Shown one piece after another: positions 9,494 to 17,571 of a stretch of DNA of 35,886 bases; the first letter of the stretch is position 1; each line of letters starts with the position of its first letter. Source of the DNA: an uncultured Fidelibacterota bacterium (GTDB lineage Bacteria > Fidelibacterota > Marinisomatia > Marinisomatales > UBA1611). The notes below the pieces were generated by a model that was not told the DNA's origin, did not search any database, and saw only the letters and a list, made by a program, of their open reading frames with translations. Location: the NCBI GenBank assembly GCA_902611135.1, contig CACLYL010000010.1, forward strand, positions 1-35,886, read 5' to 3'. The translations under genes were made by a program, and so were the position numbers.

Positions 9494-10293
9494 GTCCCTG
9501 TTTGAAATCTTTTATTATAATCAATTACATCTTCTTCCAACGACTGATAATTAAGTACAATTGTTTCATGCTTCCCCTCCTCGACAAACACATCTAAGCG
9601 TCCCATAATTAAAATATCGTTTACCATTTTATCTTTCGGGCTTAGCCTATCAGAATCTTCAGTACTGTTATTTGGGAAATAACCAACTTTATGCCACCCT
9701 GGTAAAACATCAATAGGGTTTTTTAGAGGGGAATATCCAACCAATTGATTATCAACATATACCGGCAGTCCCTTTGTATCGCAGATAATTTCAAGCATTG
9801 TTCTTTGTCTATCATCCTTCCAACTTAATGGATGAGTTTTTTTCCTAGCATCTTTATCATCAGGAAAAACAAAAGAGGGATTAATGACTTTCTCCTCAGC
9901 ATATTCAGAAAATTTTAAACTTAAAAGAACTCTCTGATTGTTATCAATTAGTACTATATCAAACGAACCAATTTTTCTAGCAACCTGCAAAGATAATTGC
10001 AAACCATTTTTAGACCATGTTTTTTCAATTTTTTGGATAGGATATGAATTTATATTATCAGTAAAATCTAAGTCTGGTTTTATTATGTTGTAAAAATTTA
10101 TAGTGAACCAATTATCTTGCTCTAACCAACCACTGATATCAGATCTATCTATTATGTCTGACAAAGCAAATTCAATATTTATCCCGGTTTCTAATGATTG
10201 AGAGTTAGAATAAACAACAGTAGGCATATCTTGAGAGATCAATAATTCAAATGATAATATGAAAAAAAAGTGCCCTAAAATATAGGATTTCAT
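9433..10293 (-). CDS. Periplasmic AMIN-like/PEGA protein with C-terminal membrane anchor
   Basis: The 286-residue protein has a signal peptide (1-21, ending LISQ), an N-terminal beta domain (about 35-130) with the segment DISGWLEQDNWF, a PEGA domain (about 165-206, with VYVDNQLVGYSPLK and LPGWHKV), and a hydrophobic helix at the very end (about 268-284). PEGA domains are short beta-sandwiches in surface and periplasmic proteins. The first domain matches that of the next upstream gene (GWAGQENWF), so the two are paralogues; it resembles AMIN, a peptidoglycan/pilus-associated fold (inference). It lies six bases after the neighbour. A periplasmic domain tethered at its C-terminus is likely. Function unknown. 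Confidence 0.8.
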   Translation of the reverse strand: MKSYILGHFFFILSFELLISQDMPTVVYSNSQSLETGINIEFALSDIIDRSDISGWLEQDNWFTINFYNIIKPDLDFTDNINSYPIQKIEKTWSKNGLQLSLQVARKIGSFDIVLIDNNQRVLLSLKFSEYAEEKVINPSFVFPDDKDARKKTHPLSWKDDRQRTMLEIICDTKGLPVYVDNQLVGYSPLKNPIDVLPGWHKVGYFPNNSTEDSDRLSPKDKMVNDILIMGRLDVFVEEGKHETIVLNYQSLEEDVIDYNKRFQTGTWTGFSLFFLMILLMSWGLA

Positions 10294-10299
10294 ATAAAT

Positions 10300-11724
10300 T
10301 TATTCTTCTTCAGAAATAGCTAAGTTAATTCTAATTTTTTGTGATTTTCCTTGAGGGATATAAACATCTTGATAATCTGGAACTCTCATTGCAAACTGGG
10401 GCCTAGGCGTATTAGGATCTATAACTCTAATTCGATGCCATCCAGGGTTAACTGATAATTTCTTTATAGGCGTTTTCCCCATATATGAGCCATCGATATA
10501 GACATTTGCACCTTCAACATTGCATGAAAGTTTTAAAAAAGTTTTTCTCTTTGATAAGTCTGGTGGTAATAAGGTAATCTCCTGAGCGTTAGGTAATTTC
10601 CTCGTTTCTCGTTTTACTTGCGTGCTAATCGGAGGTTTTTTTAAAATATCCTCTGCAGTTTCAGAGTCTATTGAGTTAGAAAAACTTTGGTTCTCAATCT
10701 GGTTGATTTCTTGAGATTTTACCGTTGCATTTAGTGGACTTAATCCTGAAAGTGCTCTTATTAATTCTTTCAGGGTTGCTTCACCAACGATTCCATCTAT
10801 TTCAGAACCATTAAATCCTCTATCCATTTGAAAACTAATTACAGCTTCCTCTGTCAGCTTGCCATATTGACCATCAACGCCATTGCTGAACGGCCCATTT
10901 AGACCCAAATCATATCCTAATGATATCAGAGCCTCCTGTAAAATTTTAACTTTTGATGATCGATTAACACCTGATAACAAAATGCCGTTATCTAAAATTG
11001 ATAATATTGGGGAAGTTTTGACATTGTTCCTAATCGCTAATTCTCTTTTTGCTTTATCATCTATTTTTGGAGGTTTAAACAAACTTTCGGATAATGATAC
11101 TTTATTTTTTATAACAAGGGGTTTTGGGGATTCATCACTTGCTAAGCCATCGGATGCATCATCCGTTGAATACCATTTATTATACCAAACAAAATATTTT
11201 TCAGGTCCGTATTTGTCGCGTGCATATATAAAAGAATCATAAAAAGGAGAACCTTTTGCCTCATTAGGTGGGAGAGAAAAGACTAAATTCCCATTATCTT
11301 TTTCCAAGCTTTCAACCTCGGTAATTAAGCTATCATTTAAAGTATCCCAAACTTGAACAAGAATGACTCGACTGGCTTTTGAATGAAAAATCTCAAAATC
11401 CTGTATTGGCCTCTCAAATAAATAACCTAATTGGACAGACTCGTTATTTTTAGTTGTTTCTAAATCCATCAAAGGTGGCTCAAAAACTATATAATCCATA
11501 GATTGTTTATTGAGAGATGTTTTATTAAATGTCAAGTAAAACCAGTTTTCTTGTCCTGCCCAACCAGCAACATCTTCAATATCTATTGTATTTTTAGTTA
11601 CAATCCTTAGTAAAGTACCATTACTCTTTTTATGGGTGGTAACTAATTGGATTTCATTAAAACTACAATAAAGTACATTTAAAAGTGAAAATAAATAAGC
11701 TATATATTTTGTATTAAAGTTCAT
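10300..11724 (-). CDS. Secreted protein with AMIN-like, peptidoglycan-binding and PEGA domains
   Basis: The 474-residue product has an N-terminal signal (about 1-22; a Cys20 follows VLY, but this is not a canonical lipobox). It has an AMIN-like beta domain (about 25-128), a linker, a PG_binding_1 domain (about 256-326: VKILQEALISLGYDLG, DGQYGKLTEEAVISFQ, GIVGEATLKEL), a Ser/Asn/Pro-rich linker, and a PEGA domain (about 396-435: VYIDGSYMGKTPIKKL, NPGWHRI). It should sit in the periplasm bound to the cell wall. No catalytic site is visible. The start overlaps the dnaG stop by 11 bases, so translation is probably coupled. Confidence 0.85.
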   Translation of the reverse strand: MNFNTKYIAYLFSLLNVLYCSFNEIQLVTTHKKSNGTLLRIVTKNTIDIEDVAGWAGQENWFYLTFNKTSLNKQSMDYIVFEPPLMDLETTKNNESVQLGYLFERPIQDFEIFHSKASRVILVQVWDTLNDSLITEVESLEKDNGNLVFSLPPNEAKGSPFYDSFIYARDKYGPEKYFVWYNKWYSTDDASDGLASDESPKPLVIKNKVSLSESLFKPPKIDDKAKRELAIRNNVKTSPILSILDNGILLSGVNRSSKVKILQEALISLGYDLGLNGPFSNGVDGQYGKLTEEAVISFQMDRGFNGSEIDGIVGEATLKELIRALSGLSPLNATVKSQEINQIENQSFSNSIDSETAEDILKKPPISTQVKRETRKLPNAQEITLLPPDLSKRKTFLKLSCNVEGANVYIDGSYMGKTPIKKLSVNPGWHRIRVIDPNTPRPQFAMRVPDYQDVYIPQGKSQKIRINLAISEEE

Positions 11725-13456
11725 TTAGTTTTTTACGGTATTTCTCCAAGCTAAAAATATCGATTGAGGGATCCTCTCCTCTTAGTTCCTTTTCTTTTAT
11801 ATTTACCCTTAAAGCCTTTATTTTTTCTTTTATAGGTGCCGAAATTAAGATTTTTAAACAGTCTGAGACAATTTCTTCTGCTTCTACATTGCCTAAATCT
11901 TCCATTAATATCTTTATTATGGTACTTTTTTCTTCGTTATCTGGAATATTTTCTATTATTTTTGAAAAATTATTTTCTGAAACTTGAATTGCTTTTTCTG
12001 CAATGTTTTTTAACACAGGATTTTGAAAAAGATCTGTTGAAACTTTATCTTTAACATATTGCCTAGTAGATTTTTTCTCATTCAATAACAATTTTACCAA
12101 TTCAAACTGTGCTTTATCAACTTGACTACTAAAACTTGACTTGTCTTGTTCAGAATTGAGCTCAACGTTAGTAATAGATTTAGTTTTATTTTTATTAATT
12201 AAATTTATTAATTCTTTTTCTTCTAAGATTAAATTTTGCGAAAAAACTCTAATTAGATCATTTCTTGCTATCTTATTATCTATATTAACAAGATTTTTAC
12301 TAAGGTTAAGTATATATTCTTCTCTTTCTGCTCCTGTTAAGTTCTTTGCATTATAAAAACTTAAATGAAAAGAACAGTAATCTAAAGGATCCTCTATTGA
12401 TGCCTTTACAGTTTCAATCCCTTCATCTCGAACCCAATCATCAGGATCTTTTCCAGAAGGAGGTAAAATCACAGATGGATAAAGTCCTGTCTTAAAAAGC
12501 ATCCAACCAGCTTTGATTATAGCCTTCCCTCCTGCGGAGTCAGCATCATATAATAAAAGAACATTTTTTGTTACCCTTTTTAATGCTAATGCATGACGTT
12601 CAGTAAAAGCTGTCCCTGAAACGGCAACAACCGGTTCTACTCCCGCCTGAGTCATTTGTATTAGATCCATGTAACCTTCGACTAAAATTGTATAATTATA
12701 TCTAAGTATTGCGCTTCTAGAAAAATTTAGACCATAGAGGATATCACTCTTTTTGTAAATGATGGTTTCTGGGGAGTTCATATACTTTGACATATCGTCG
12801 CTCCCAAATATACGCCCTCCAAAACCAACAGTTTTCCCATTAAGATGATGTATTGGGAACATAATTCTTGATCTAAATCTATCAAATACCCCTTTCTTTG
12901 ATTTTATAAATAATCCTGATTCTTCAATATACTTTCTTCGATAACCTTTCCCTCTAAATTTTTTTACTAAATCATCCCAGATATTAAAAGATAGACCAAT
13001 TTTATACTTTTTAATCGTGTCAATAGTTAATCCTCTTTCTTTTAAATAATTCAAAGCTAACTTTCCTTTTTTAGAAAATAAATTTTTTTGATATAAATCT
13101 TCTGCAACTTCATGTAGTTCATAAAGAATAGAATATTTTTCAGGTTCAGATGTTTTAGCATTTTTTTTTATATCAACATTATACTTGTCGGCTAATAACT
13201 TAACTGATTCAGGAAATGAAATTTTCTGATAGTCCATTACAAAAGAGAAAACATTTCCTCCTTTCCCACAACCAAAACAGTGAAATATCTGTTTTTGATG
13301 AGCAACGCTAAAGGAGGGTGTTTTTTCATTATGGAAAGGACATAATCCAAAAAAATTATTCCCCTTTCTAATTAACTGAACGTATTGAGAAATAACATCT
13401 ACTATATCCGATAAATCACGAACTTTTTCAATGTCTTCTTGAGAAATTTTGTACAT
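11714..13456 (-). CDS. dnaG: DNA primase
   Basis: This 580-residue enzyme makes the RNA primers for chromosome replication with the DnaB helicase. It has the N-terminal CHC2 zinc ribbon (C39, H42, C60, C63), the catalytic core (LKERGLTIDTIKKYKIG; FGGRIFG; YMNSPET), the TOPRIM acidic motifs (VEGYMDLIQM near 260; LLYDADSAGGKA near 302), and a C-terminal helicase-binding region of lower conservation. Length is normal for bacterial DnaG. It follows cvpA by five bases and precedes the envelope genes. The classic rpsU-dnaG-rpoD arrangement is not present; yqeY-cvpA-dnaG is. Confidence 0.98.
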   Translation of the reverse strand: MYKISQEDIEKVRDLSDIVDVISQYVQLIRKGNNFFGLCPFHNEKTPSFSVAHQKQIFHCFGCGKGGNVFSFVMDYQKISFPESVKLLADKYNVDIKKNAKTSEPEKYSILYELHEVAEDLYQKNLFSKKGKLALNYLKERGLTIDTIKKYKIGLSFNIWDDLVKKFRGKGYRRKYIEESGLFIKSKKGVFDRFRSRIMFPIHHLNGKTVGFGGRIFGSDDMSKYMNSPETIIYKKSDILYGLNFSRSAILRYNYTILVEGYMDLIQMTQAGVEPVVAVSGTAFTERHALALKRVTKNVLLLYDADSAGGKAIIKAGWMLFKTGLYPSVILPPSGKDPDDWVRDEGIETVKASIEDPLDYCSFHLSFYNAKNLTGAEREEYILNLSKNLVNIDNKIARNDLIRVFSQNLILEEKELINLINKNKTKSITNVELNSEQDKSSFSSQVDKAQFELVKLLLNEKKSTRQYVKDKVSTDLFQNPVLKNIAEKAIQVSENNFSKIIENIPDNEEKSTIIKILMEDLGNVEAEEIVSDCLKILISAPIKEKIKALRVNIKEKELRGEDPSIDIFSLEKYRKKLNEL

Positions 13457-13461
13457 TAAGG

Positions 13462-13983
13462 TTATGTTATATTTTTAAAATAAGCTTCAATTTTAATCAA
13501 ATTTTCATCCCAATGAAAAAATTCAACTAACCACAGCTTAATATTATATGAGTATTTTGCTAATATAGAATACTTATTAATGTAAGAATTCCATTTATCC
13601 AAGGGTAAAATTGATACAAACCAAATTAACATTGAGATGATAATGATCCCTTTAAGAAAGCCAAATACTGCACCTAATGATTTATTCATCCAATCATTAT
13701 TTTGATTCAAGAATATTATTTGAGCTGTTTTGAAAATAATTCTTGTTAAAATTAGAGTTAATGAGAAAATAAACGAGAAAGTTAGAAAATAAAAAGTCCC
13801 AATTTCGAGGGGCACTTCTTCTATATAGTATTCAGAAAGTTTTATAGAATATGTAAAAGAAATTAGAATAGAAATAATCAGCCCCAAAGTTTGACCAATC
13901 TGTTCAAGGAAACCACTTGAAAAGCCCCTAATTCCTGAAAAGACAATGAAAAGAAAAATTATTATGTCTAATAAAACGCCCAT
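13462..13983 (-). CDS. cvpA: CvpA family membrane protein
   Basis: The 173-residue protein has four predicted membrane helices (about 4-20, 28-48, 60-82, 103-124) and the family's N-terminal pattern DIIIFLFIVFSGIRGFSSGFLEQIG, here at about 6-30. CvpA proteins are inner-membrane proteins linked to colicin V export and envelope homeostasis; their biochemical action is unresolved. It sits head to tail between yqeY (no gap) and dnaG (five bases), a linkage seen in many phyla. Confidence 0.9.
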   Translation of the reverse strand: MGVLLDIIIFLFIVFSGIRGFSSGFLEQIGQTLGLIISILISFTYSIKLSEYYIEEVPLEIGTFYFLTFSFIFSLTLILTRIIFKTAQIIFLNQNNDWMNKSLGAVFGFLKGIIIISMLIWFVSILPLDKWNSYINKYSILAKYSYNIKLWLVEFFHWDENLIKIEAYFKNIT

Positions 13984-14427
13984 TTATTCTAAAAGCTGTT
14001 TTAGAATTTCTCGAGCTTTATTCCCATCAATTAAAGAACCACCTTCTTTCATTATTATAGGCATCACTTTCCCTATGTCACTTAAGCTCTCTGCCTTAAC
14101 TTTTATAATAGCTTTCTCAACTAAATCTTGTATTTGTTCATCTGACAACATCTTTGGAACATAAGATTCAATAATCATTAATTCTAATTCTTCTTTCTCT
14201 GCTAATTCAAGACGTTTTGCTTCCTTATAAATATTAATAGATTCTTTTATTTGTTTGATACTTGTTCTTATTACTTTAATTACCTCATTTTCATTTAATT
14301 CTCTTCCTTTTGATATTTCGTTGTTTTTTAATTTAGCAATTAATGATCTTAAAACTATCAATTCATCATTTTTCCTCTTCTTAAGTGCACCACGCATATC
14401 TGATTTAATCTTTTCCAATATTTTCAT
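13984..14427 (-). CDS. yqeY: GatB/YqeY domain protein
   Basis: This ~147-residue helical protein matches YqeY: an N-terminal MRGALKKRKNDELIVLRSLIAKLKN block, KQIKESI, a long acidic helix, and the C-terminal GKVMPIIMKEGGSLIDGNKAREIL block. The fold is shared with the tRNA-binding tail of GatB, and a role in tRNA or amidotransferase biology is assumed but not proven. A TTG at 14442 would add five residues, but the ATG at 14427 is preceded by AGAGGA (14437-14432) with four bases between, and lies directly after the upstream TAA, so I choose the ATG. Confidence 0.92.
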   Translation of the reverse strand: MKILEKIKSDMRGALKKRKNDELIVLRSLIAKLKNNEISKGRELNENEVIKVIRTSIKQIKESINIYKEAKRLELAEKEELELMIIESYVPKMLSDEQIQDLVEKAIIKVKAESLSDIGKVMPIIMKEGGSLIDGNKAREILKQLLE

Positions 14428-14428
14428 T

Positions 14429-15226
14429 TTATCCTCTATCAACTCTTTTCATTGCAAGCAACAGTGAATCCTTGTCTTTTTCAAAACCGATAAAGCGCCT
14501 ACCGGATACCTTTGATGCAACACCAACATCACCAATAGACATAAATGGATCCAAGACCCAATTTAATTTATATGTGCTTGACTTCATCATTCTTAAATAT
14601 AATTTTTGAGAATATTTAGAATTTTTATCTAATCCTCTCGGAATATCCACCCATAAATTAGAATTAGAATGATTAATATTATTTGTATCAATCTTAGATT
14701 CATTATTATCAAGAAAAATAAATTCATTGGATTTTGTTGCATACCATATATCCGAAGTATCATCAATCCACCCTTTTCTATTTTCAACCTTGGAAGATCT
14801 ATTGCGCCATATAATTCTAGATCTTACTTTAAATATATTGTTTAATAGGCTATGAAACATACTTGAGTATTGCCAATTAGTCATTAAGTATATAGAACCA
14901 GCCTCTTTCAAAACCCTTCTTGCTTCAATTAACCAGTTTTTATTCCACTGATAATAATCTTCTAACTTAAATTGTTTATCAATAAACGGTGCTCCAGTAG
15001 GGTCAGTAATAATTAAATCAATAGAAGCAGCTGGTATCCTTCTAATCCCCTTAAGACAGTCTGTTAGAAATAGACCTTCTTTCATCTTATCTTTCGATAA
15101 ATTGATTTCTTTATATGATTGTACAGCAGGTAAATATCTATTTAGATCGTCTATCGTCAACCCAGGAGACGTTTCAATAGAATTATTATTGAGTATATTT
15201 GATACTTCTTTTGGGCTATTTTGCAT
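14429..15226 (-). CDS. DNA N4/N6-methyltransferase-like protein, motifs altered
   Basis: The 265-residue protein has the beta-class order of DNA amino-methyltransferases: the catalytic motif first and the SAM-binding motif last. Recognisable parts are GIRRIPAASIDLIITDP (about 60-76), WLIEARRVLKEAGSIYLM (98-115), and DPFMSIGDVGVASKVSGRRF (226-245, SAM motif I with the helix that follows). But motif IV reads DPTG (75-78) instead of DPPY/DPPF, and motif I reads FMSIG rather than FxGxG. It may be inactive, altered in specificity, or a divergent enzyme. No restriction endonuclease is nearby. It heads the yqeY-cvpA-dnaG run, with one base between its stop and the yqeY start. Confidence 0.8.
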   Translation of the reverse strand: MQNSPKEVSNILNNNSIETSPGLTIDDLNRYLPAVQSYKEINLSKDKMKEGLFLTDCLKGIRRIPAASIDLIITDPTGAPFIDKQFKLEDYYQWNKNWLIEARRVLKEAGSIYLMTNWQYSSMFHSLLNNIFKVRSRIIWRNRSSKVENRKGWIDDTSDIWYATKSNEFIFLDNNESKIDTNNINHSNSNLWVDIPRGLDKNSKYSQKLYLRMMKSSTYKLNWVLDPFMSIGDVGVASKVSGRRFIGFEKDKDSLLLAMKRVDRG

Positions 15227-15365
15227 GTGAAAGTATAACGATAGTATATATTATTTCTAATATTTTAATAAAGAATTATCATTTAGTTTATAAAAGTAAT
15301 AATTTATTACGGTGAAAATATAGTCATGTTAATTTTATAAAATATCTTCCTAAAATAAAACTTAG

Positions 15366-15908
15366 ATGATAAAACACCTTCTCCTGGTATTCTTTATTTT
15401 TTTAGTCAAGTTAAATAGTAGTACTGTATCTCTAACAATATCAGAGGATCTTATAAATAACTATTTAGATACTGTTGGGGAATATAAGTATTATTCAAAA
15501 AGAGATAAGAGTGAATGGATTGTTCAAAATCCACATGTAAAAGTTCAAAATGATGAAATTATCTTCTTTTCAAAGGTAATTTACAAAAAAGATTTGGTAA
15601 ATATAAAAAAGGATGTAAAGCGCAACTTAAAAGTCAAGTATGATCTAGATAAAAATAATGTAAAATTAGTTTTTCAAAACTCTATTATATACATGGAAAG
15701 GCGAGGGAAACGTTTAGGGATGTTAAATTTAAAAGACCTCTACGAACCTAAACTCATTTTTAATGGTCCAAACTTGAAAACTAAAAGTTTTAAGATCAAC
15801 TTAATAAAAAGAAGAAAAGTATTTATTAATCCTAACTTTGCTGAAATTATCTTAAAAGAAAAGAGTATTGAATTAGTTCTAAATATTTCATTTAAAGATA
15901 AGCGTTAG
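15366..15908 (+). CDS. Small secreted protein of unknown function
   Basis: The 180-residue product has a signal peptide (about 1-19, ending LNSS) followed by a basic, beta-rich body with alternating hydrophobic residues (VKVQNDEIIFFSKVIYKKD; VKLVFQNSIIYMERRG). It contains no Cys and no enzyme motif. The shape suggests a periplasmic lipid-binding or beta-sandwich fold of the YceB/LptA type, but this is weak inference. The stop overlaps the next gene's GTG start by one base (TAGTG), so the two are probably one operon. Confidence 0.7.
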   Translation: MIKHLLLVFFIFLVKLNSSTVSLTISEDLINNYLDTVGEYKYYSKRDKSEWIVQNPHVKVQNDEIIFFSKVIYKKDLVNIKKDVKRNLKVKYDLDKNNVKLVFQNSIIYMERRGKRLGMLNLKDLYEPKLIFNGPNLKTKSFKINLIKRRKVFINPNFAEIILKEKSIELVLNISFKDKR

Positions 15909-16786
15909 TGAAGATTTTAATTTCAAAACTTCCAAAATCTGGTTGGTGGAATTCAGGGATACCTAACTACAAAGATAATCCTGCTATGAAACAAGGAGTT
16001 ATTCCTAATTTTAATACATTAAATATGGAAAGAGAACATCTAATAAAAGTATTACGTCTTGAAAAGTATGACGTACTTGAAATAGAATTCCCAAAAGAAT
16101 TAGATAGCACGAACCCTAAACATGATTTTATTTTTGTAAGAGATCAATTTATATCTGATATAGATAATACCGTAGTTATTCTTAGAGCAAGAGAAAAACT
16201 TCGAAGAATAGAAAATATTGTAATGAAAAAGATTTTAAAAAAATATAATTATAATATAATAGAAATGCCGAACCTAAAAGATATGAAAGCGGACGGAGGA
16301 GAGTTTTATTTCTGTAATAAAGAAAGTATTCTTTTTAGCGGCATCCAAAGAAACACTAAGTTAGGGATAGATTTTGTATCAAAATCTATAAAAGCAAAAG
16401 AATTAATTATATTAAATGGAAAAGGATTTCATTTAGATACTTTCTTTACACCGGTTCTGAACGAATGCAACATTCTTTGTGCGGTTATTGCCTGCTGCAC
16501 GGTTTTAACAAAACAATCACAAAAATTATTAAAATCTTTTTGCTATGATCGCAAAATTCCTCTTTTTGATATTCCTGAAAATGATGCTATCGGCACTAAA
16601 AAGAAGGCGGGATCATTCGCTGTAAATTCTTTATCATTACCGGGCTTACTGATAGGACCAAGCAAGTTCAGTAACCCTGAAATTGATTTAAAACTTAAAG
16701 ATTTAGGAGTTAAGAGAATAATATCACCAGCTAGTCAATATCAATTAAGTGGCGGGTCTATTCATTGTGTAACAAACCAGTTATAG
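15908..16786 (+). CDS. Amidinotransferase / dimethylargininase-like hydrolase
   Basis: The 292-residue protein belongs to the guanidino-modifying fold. Visible markers are FVRD (76-79), the substrate-binding ADGGEF (128-133), FHLDTFF (174-180) with His175, and the C-terminal SGGSIHCVTN with the nucleophile Cys287. These match the Cys-His-Glu triad of dimethylarginine dimethylaminohydrolases and amidinotransferases, so a guanidino compound such as arginine or methylarginine is the likely substrate. The exact reaction (deiminase, DDAH or transferase) cannot be told. The start is GTG; the next ATG (residue 27) would cut off the first beta strand and loop. It is coupled to the secreted protein gene before it. 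Confidence 0.85.
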   Translation: MKILISKLPKSGWWNSGIPNYKDNPAMKQGVIPNFNTLNMEREHLIKVLRLEKYDVLEIEFPKELDSTNPKHDFIFVRDQFISDIDNTVVILRAREKLRRIENIVMKKILKKYNYNIIEMPNLKDMKADGGEFYFCNKESILFSGIQRNTKLGIDFVSKSIKAKELIILNGKGFHLDTFFTPVLNECNILCAVIACCTVLTKQSQKLLKSFCYDRKIPLFDIPENDAIGTKKKAGSFAVNSLSLPGLLIGPSKFSNPEIDLKLKDLGVKRIISPASQYQLSGGSIHCVTNQL

Positions 16787-16790
16787 ATGT

Positions 16791-17516
16791 TTATATACCT
16801 AGACCAAGTCTAAAATTAAAACTGCTAAATCCACTAGATTCAGGAATTACATCAGAAACCATTGTATATCTATAAAAAGCAAATAGATCAAATGTCAAAA
16901 GTCTAAATTGCAAACCTGTTTGAAGATGAAACCCAGTGGATTCAATCAAATTATCAGATAGATAATCTTCTAATGCTTTAGAGTCAAAGCTTCCATCTTT
17001 TAAATCAGTTTCACCATTTGCATTTTTTACAAACGACTCCATCATTTTTTGATCAATAAAGGGAGTAGAACTATGACGATTCATCCCTGCACCAGCATAT
17101 AATTTAGCTTTTGCTAAAAAGGGAATACCTAGCTTAAATATTGATTTTTGGATAGTTAGGTATGAATTAACACTGACATAAGCAAATGTAAGTGTATCTG
17201 GAGTTTGATTAGCAAGCTCCATTGCATCATTTACAAATGAAAAATCATAAAGATTCCCAATCAAATTAATATCGACATCTATATCTATAAATGGGATAAT
17301 ATCTAGATATAAATATCCCCCAAAACCATAAGCGTTTTCAAAACCAAATCTATCTATTTGACCAACTTTCTCCATTTGTCCTAAAATATCTATTTTTAAA
17401 TCAGATGAAGATTGGTCAACAACGAAGGATGAATATGGAATATTTAAACCAAAACCGCCTATTGAAAATGCAGAAGCAGGAATAATAATAAAAATCTTAA
17501 ACAGATATTTTTTCAT
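16791..17516 (-). CDS. Putative outer-membrane beta-barrel protein
   Basis: The 241-residue protein has a signal peptide (about 1-18, ending SAFS), a Gly-rich start, then alternating hydrophobic strands separated by acidic turns (LDIIPFIDIDVDINLIG; LYAGAGMNRHSS; FQTGLQFRLLTFDLFAFYRYTM, each here cut to its core). It ends in FNFRLGLGI, an aromatic/Gly terminal strand typical of proteins inserted by the BAM machinery. It resembles small barrel families of the FCB group such as DUF6588, but I cannot confirm that. It is divergent from the M23 peptidase gene and convergent with the amidinotransferase gene (four-base gap). Confidence 0.7.
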   Translation of the reverse strand: MKKYLFKIFIIIPASAFSIGGFGLNIPYSSFVVDQSSSDLKIDILGQMEKVGQIDRFGFENAYGFGGYLYLDIIPFIDIDVDINLIGNLYDFSFVNDAMELANQTPDTLTFAYVSVNSYLTIQKSIFKLGIPFLAKAKLYAGAGMNRHSSTPFIDQKMMESFVKNANGETDLKDGSFDSKALEDYLSDNLIESTGFHLQTGLQFRLLTFDLFAFYRYTMVSDVIPESSGFSSFNFRLGLGI

Positions 17517-17546
17517 TTTTTTTACCTTTTAAAGTTGAGAGAGTAA

Positions 17547-17566
17547 TCGATTATTTATATAATCGA
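17547..17566. promoter_or_regulatory. Inverted repeat in the divergent spacer before the M23 peptidase operon
   Basis: TCGATTAT (17547-17554) and ATAATCGA (17559-17566) form a perfect eight-base dyad around the loop TTAT. It lies between two divergent genes, so it could be an operator for both. No U-run follows, so it is not a terminator. If the peptidase starts at 17626 or 17632, it lies in the promoter or leader of the nucleoside salvage operon. Confidence 0.45.
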
Positions 17567-17571
17567 ATCAA

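Noticed and set aside
14428-14442. TTG start for yqeY, five codons upstream
   Set aside because: The ATG at 14427 has AGAGGA at proper distance; the TTG would overlap the upstream gene and would swallow that Shine-Dalgarno.
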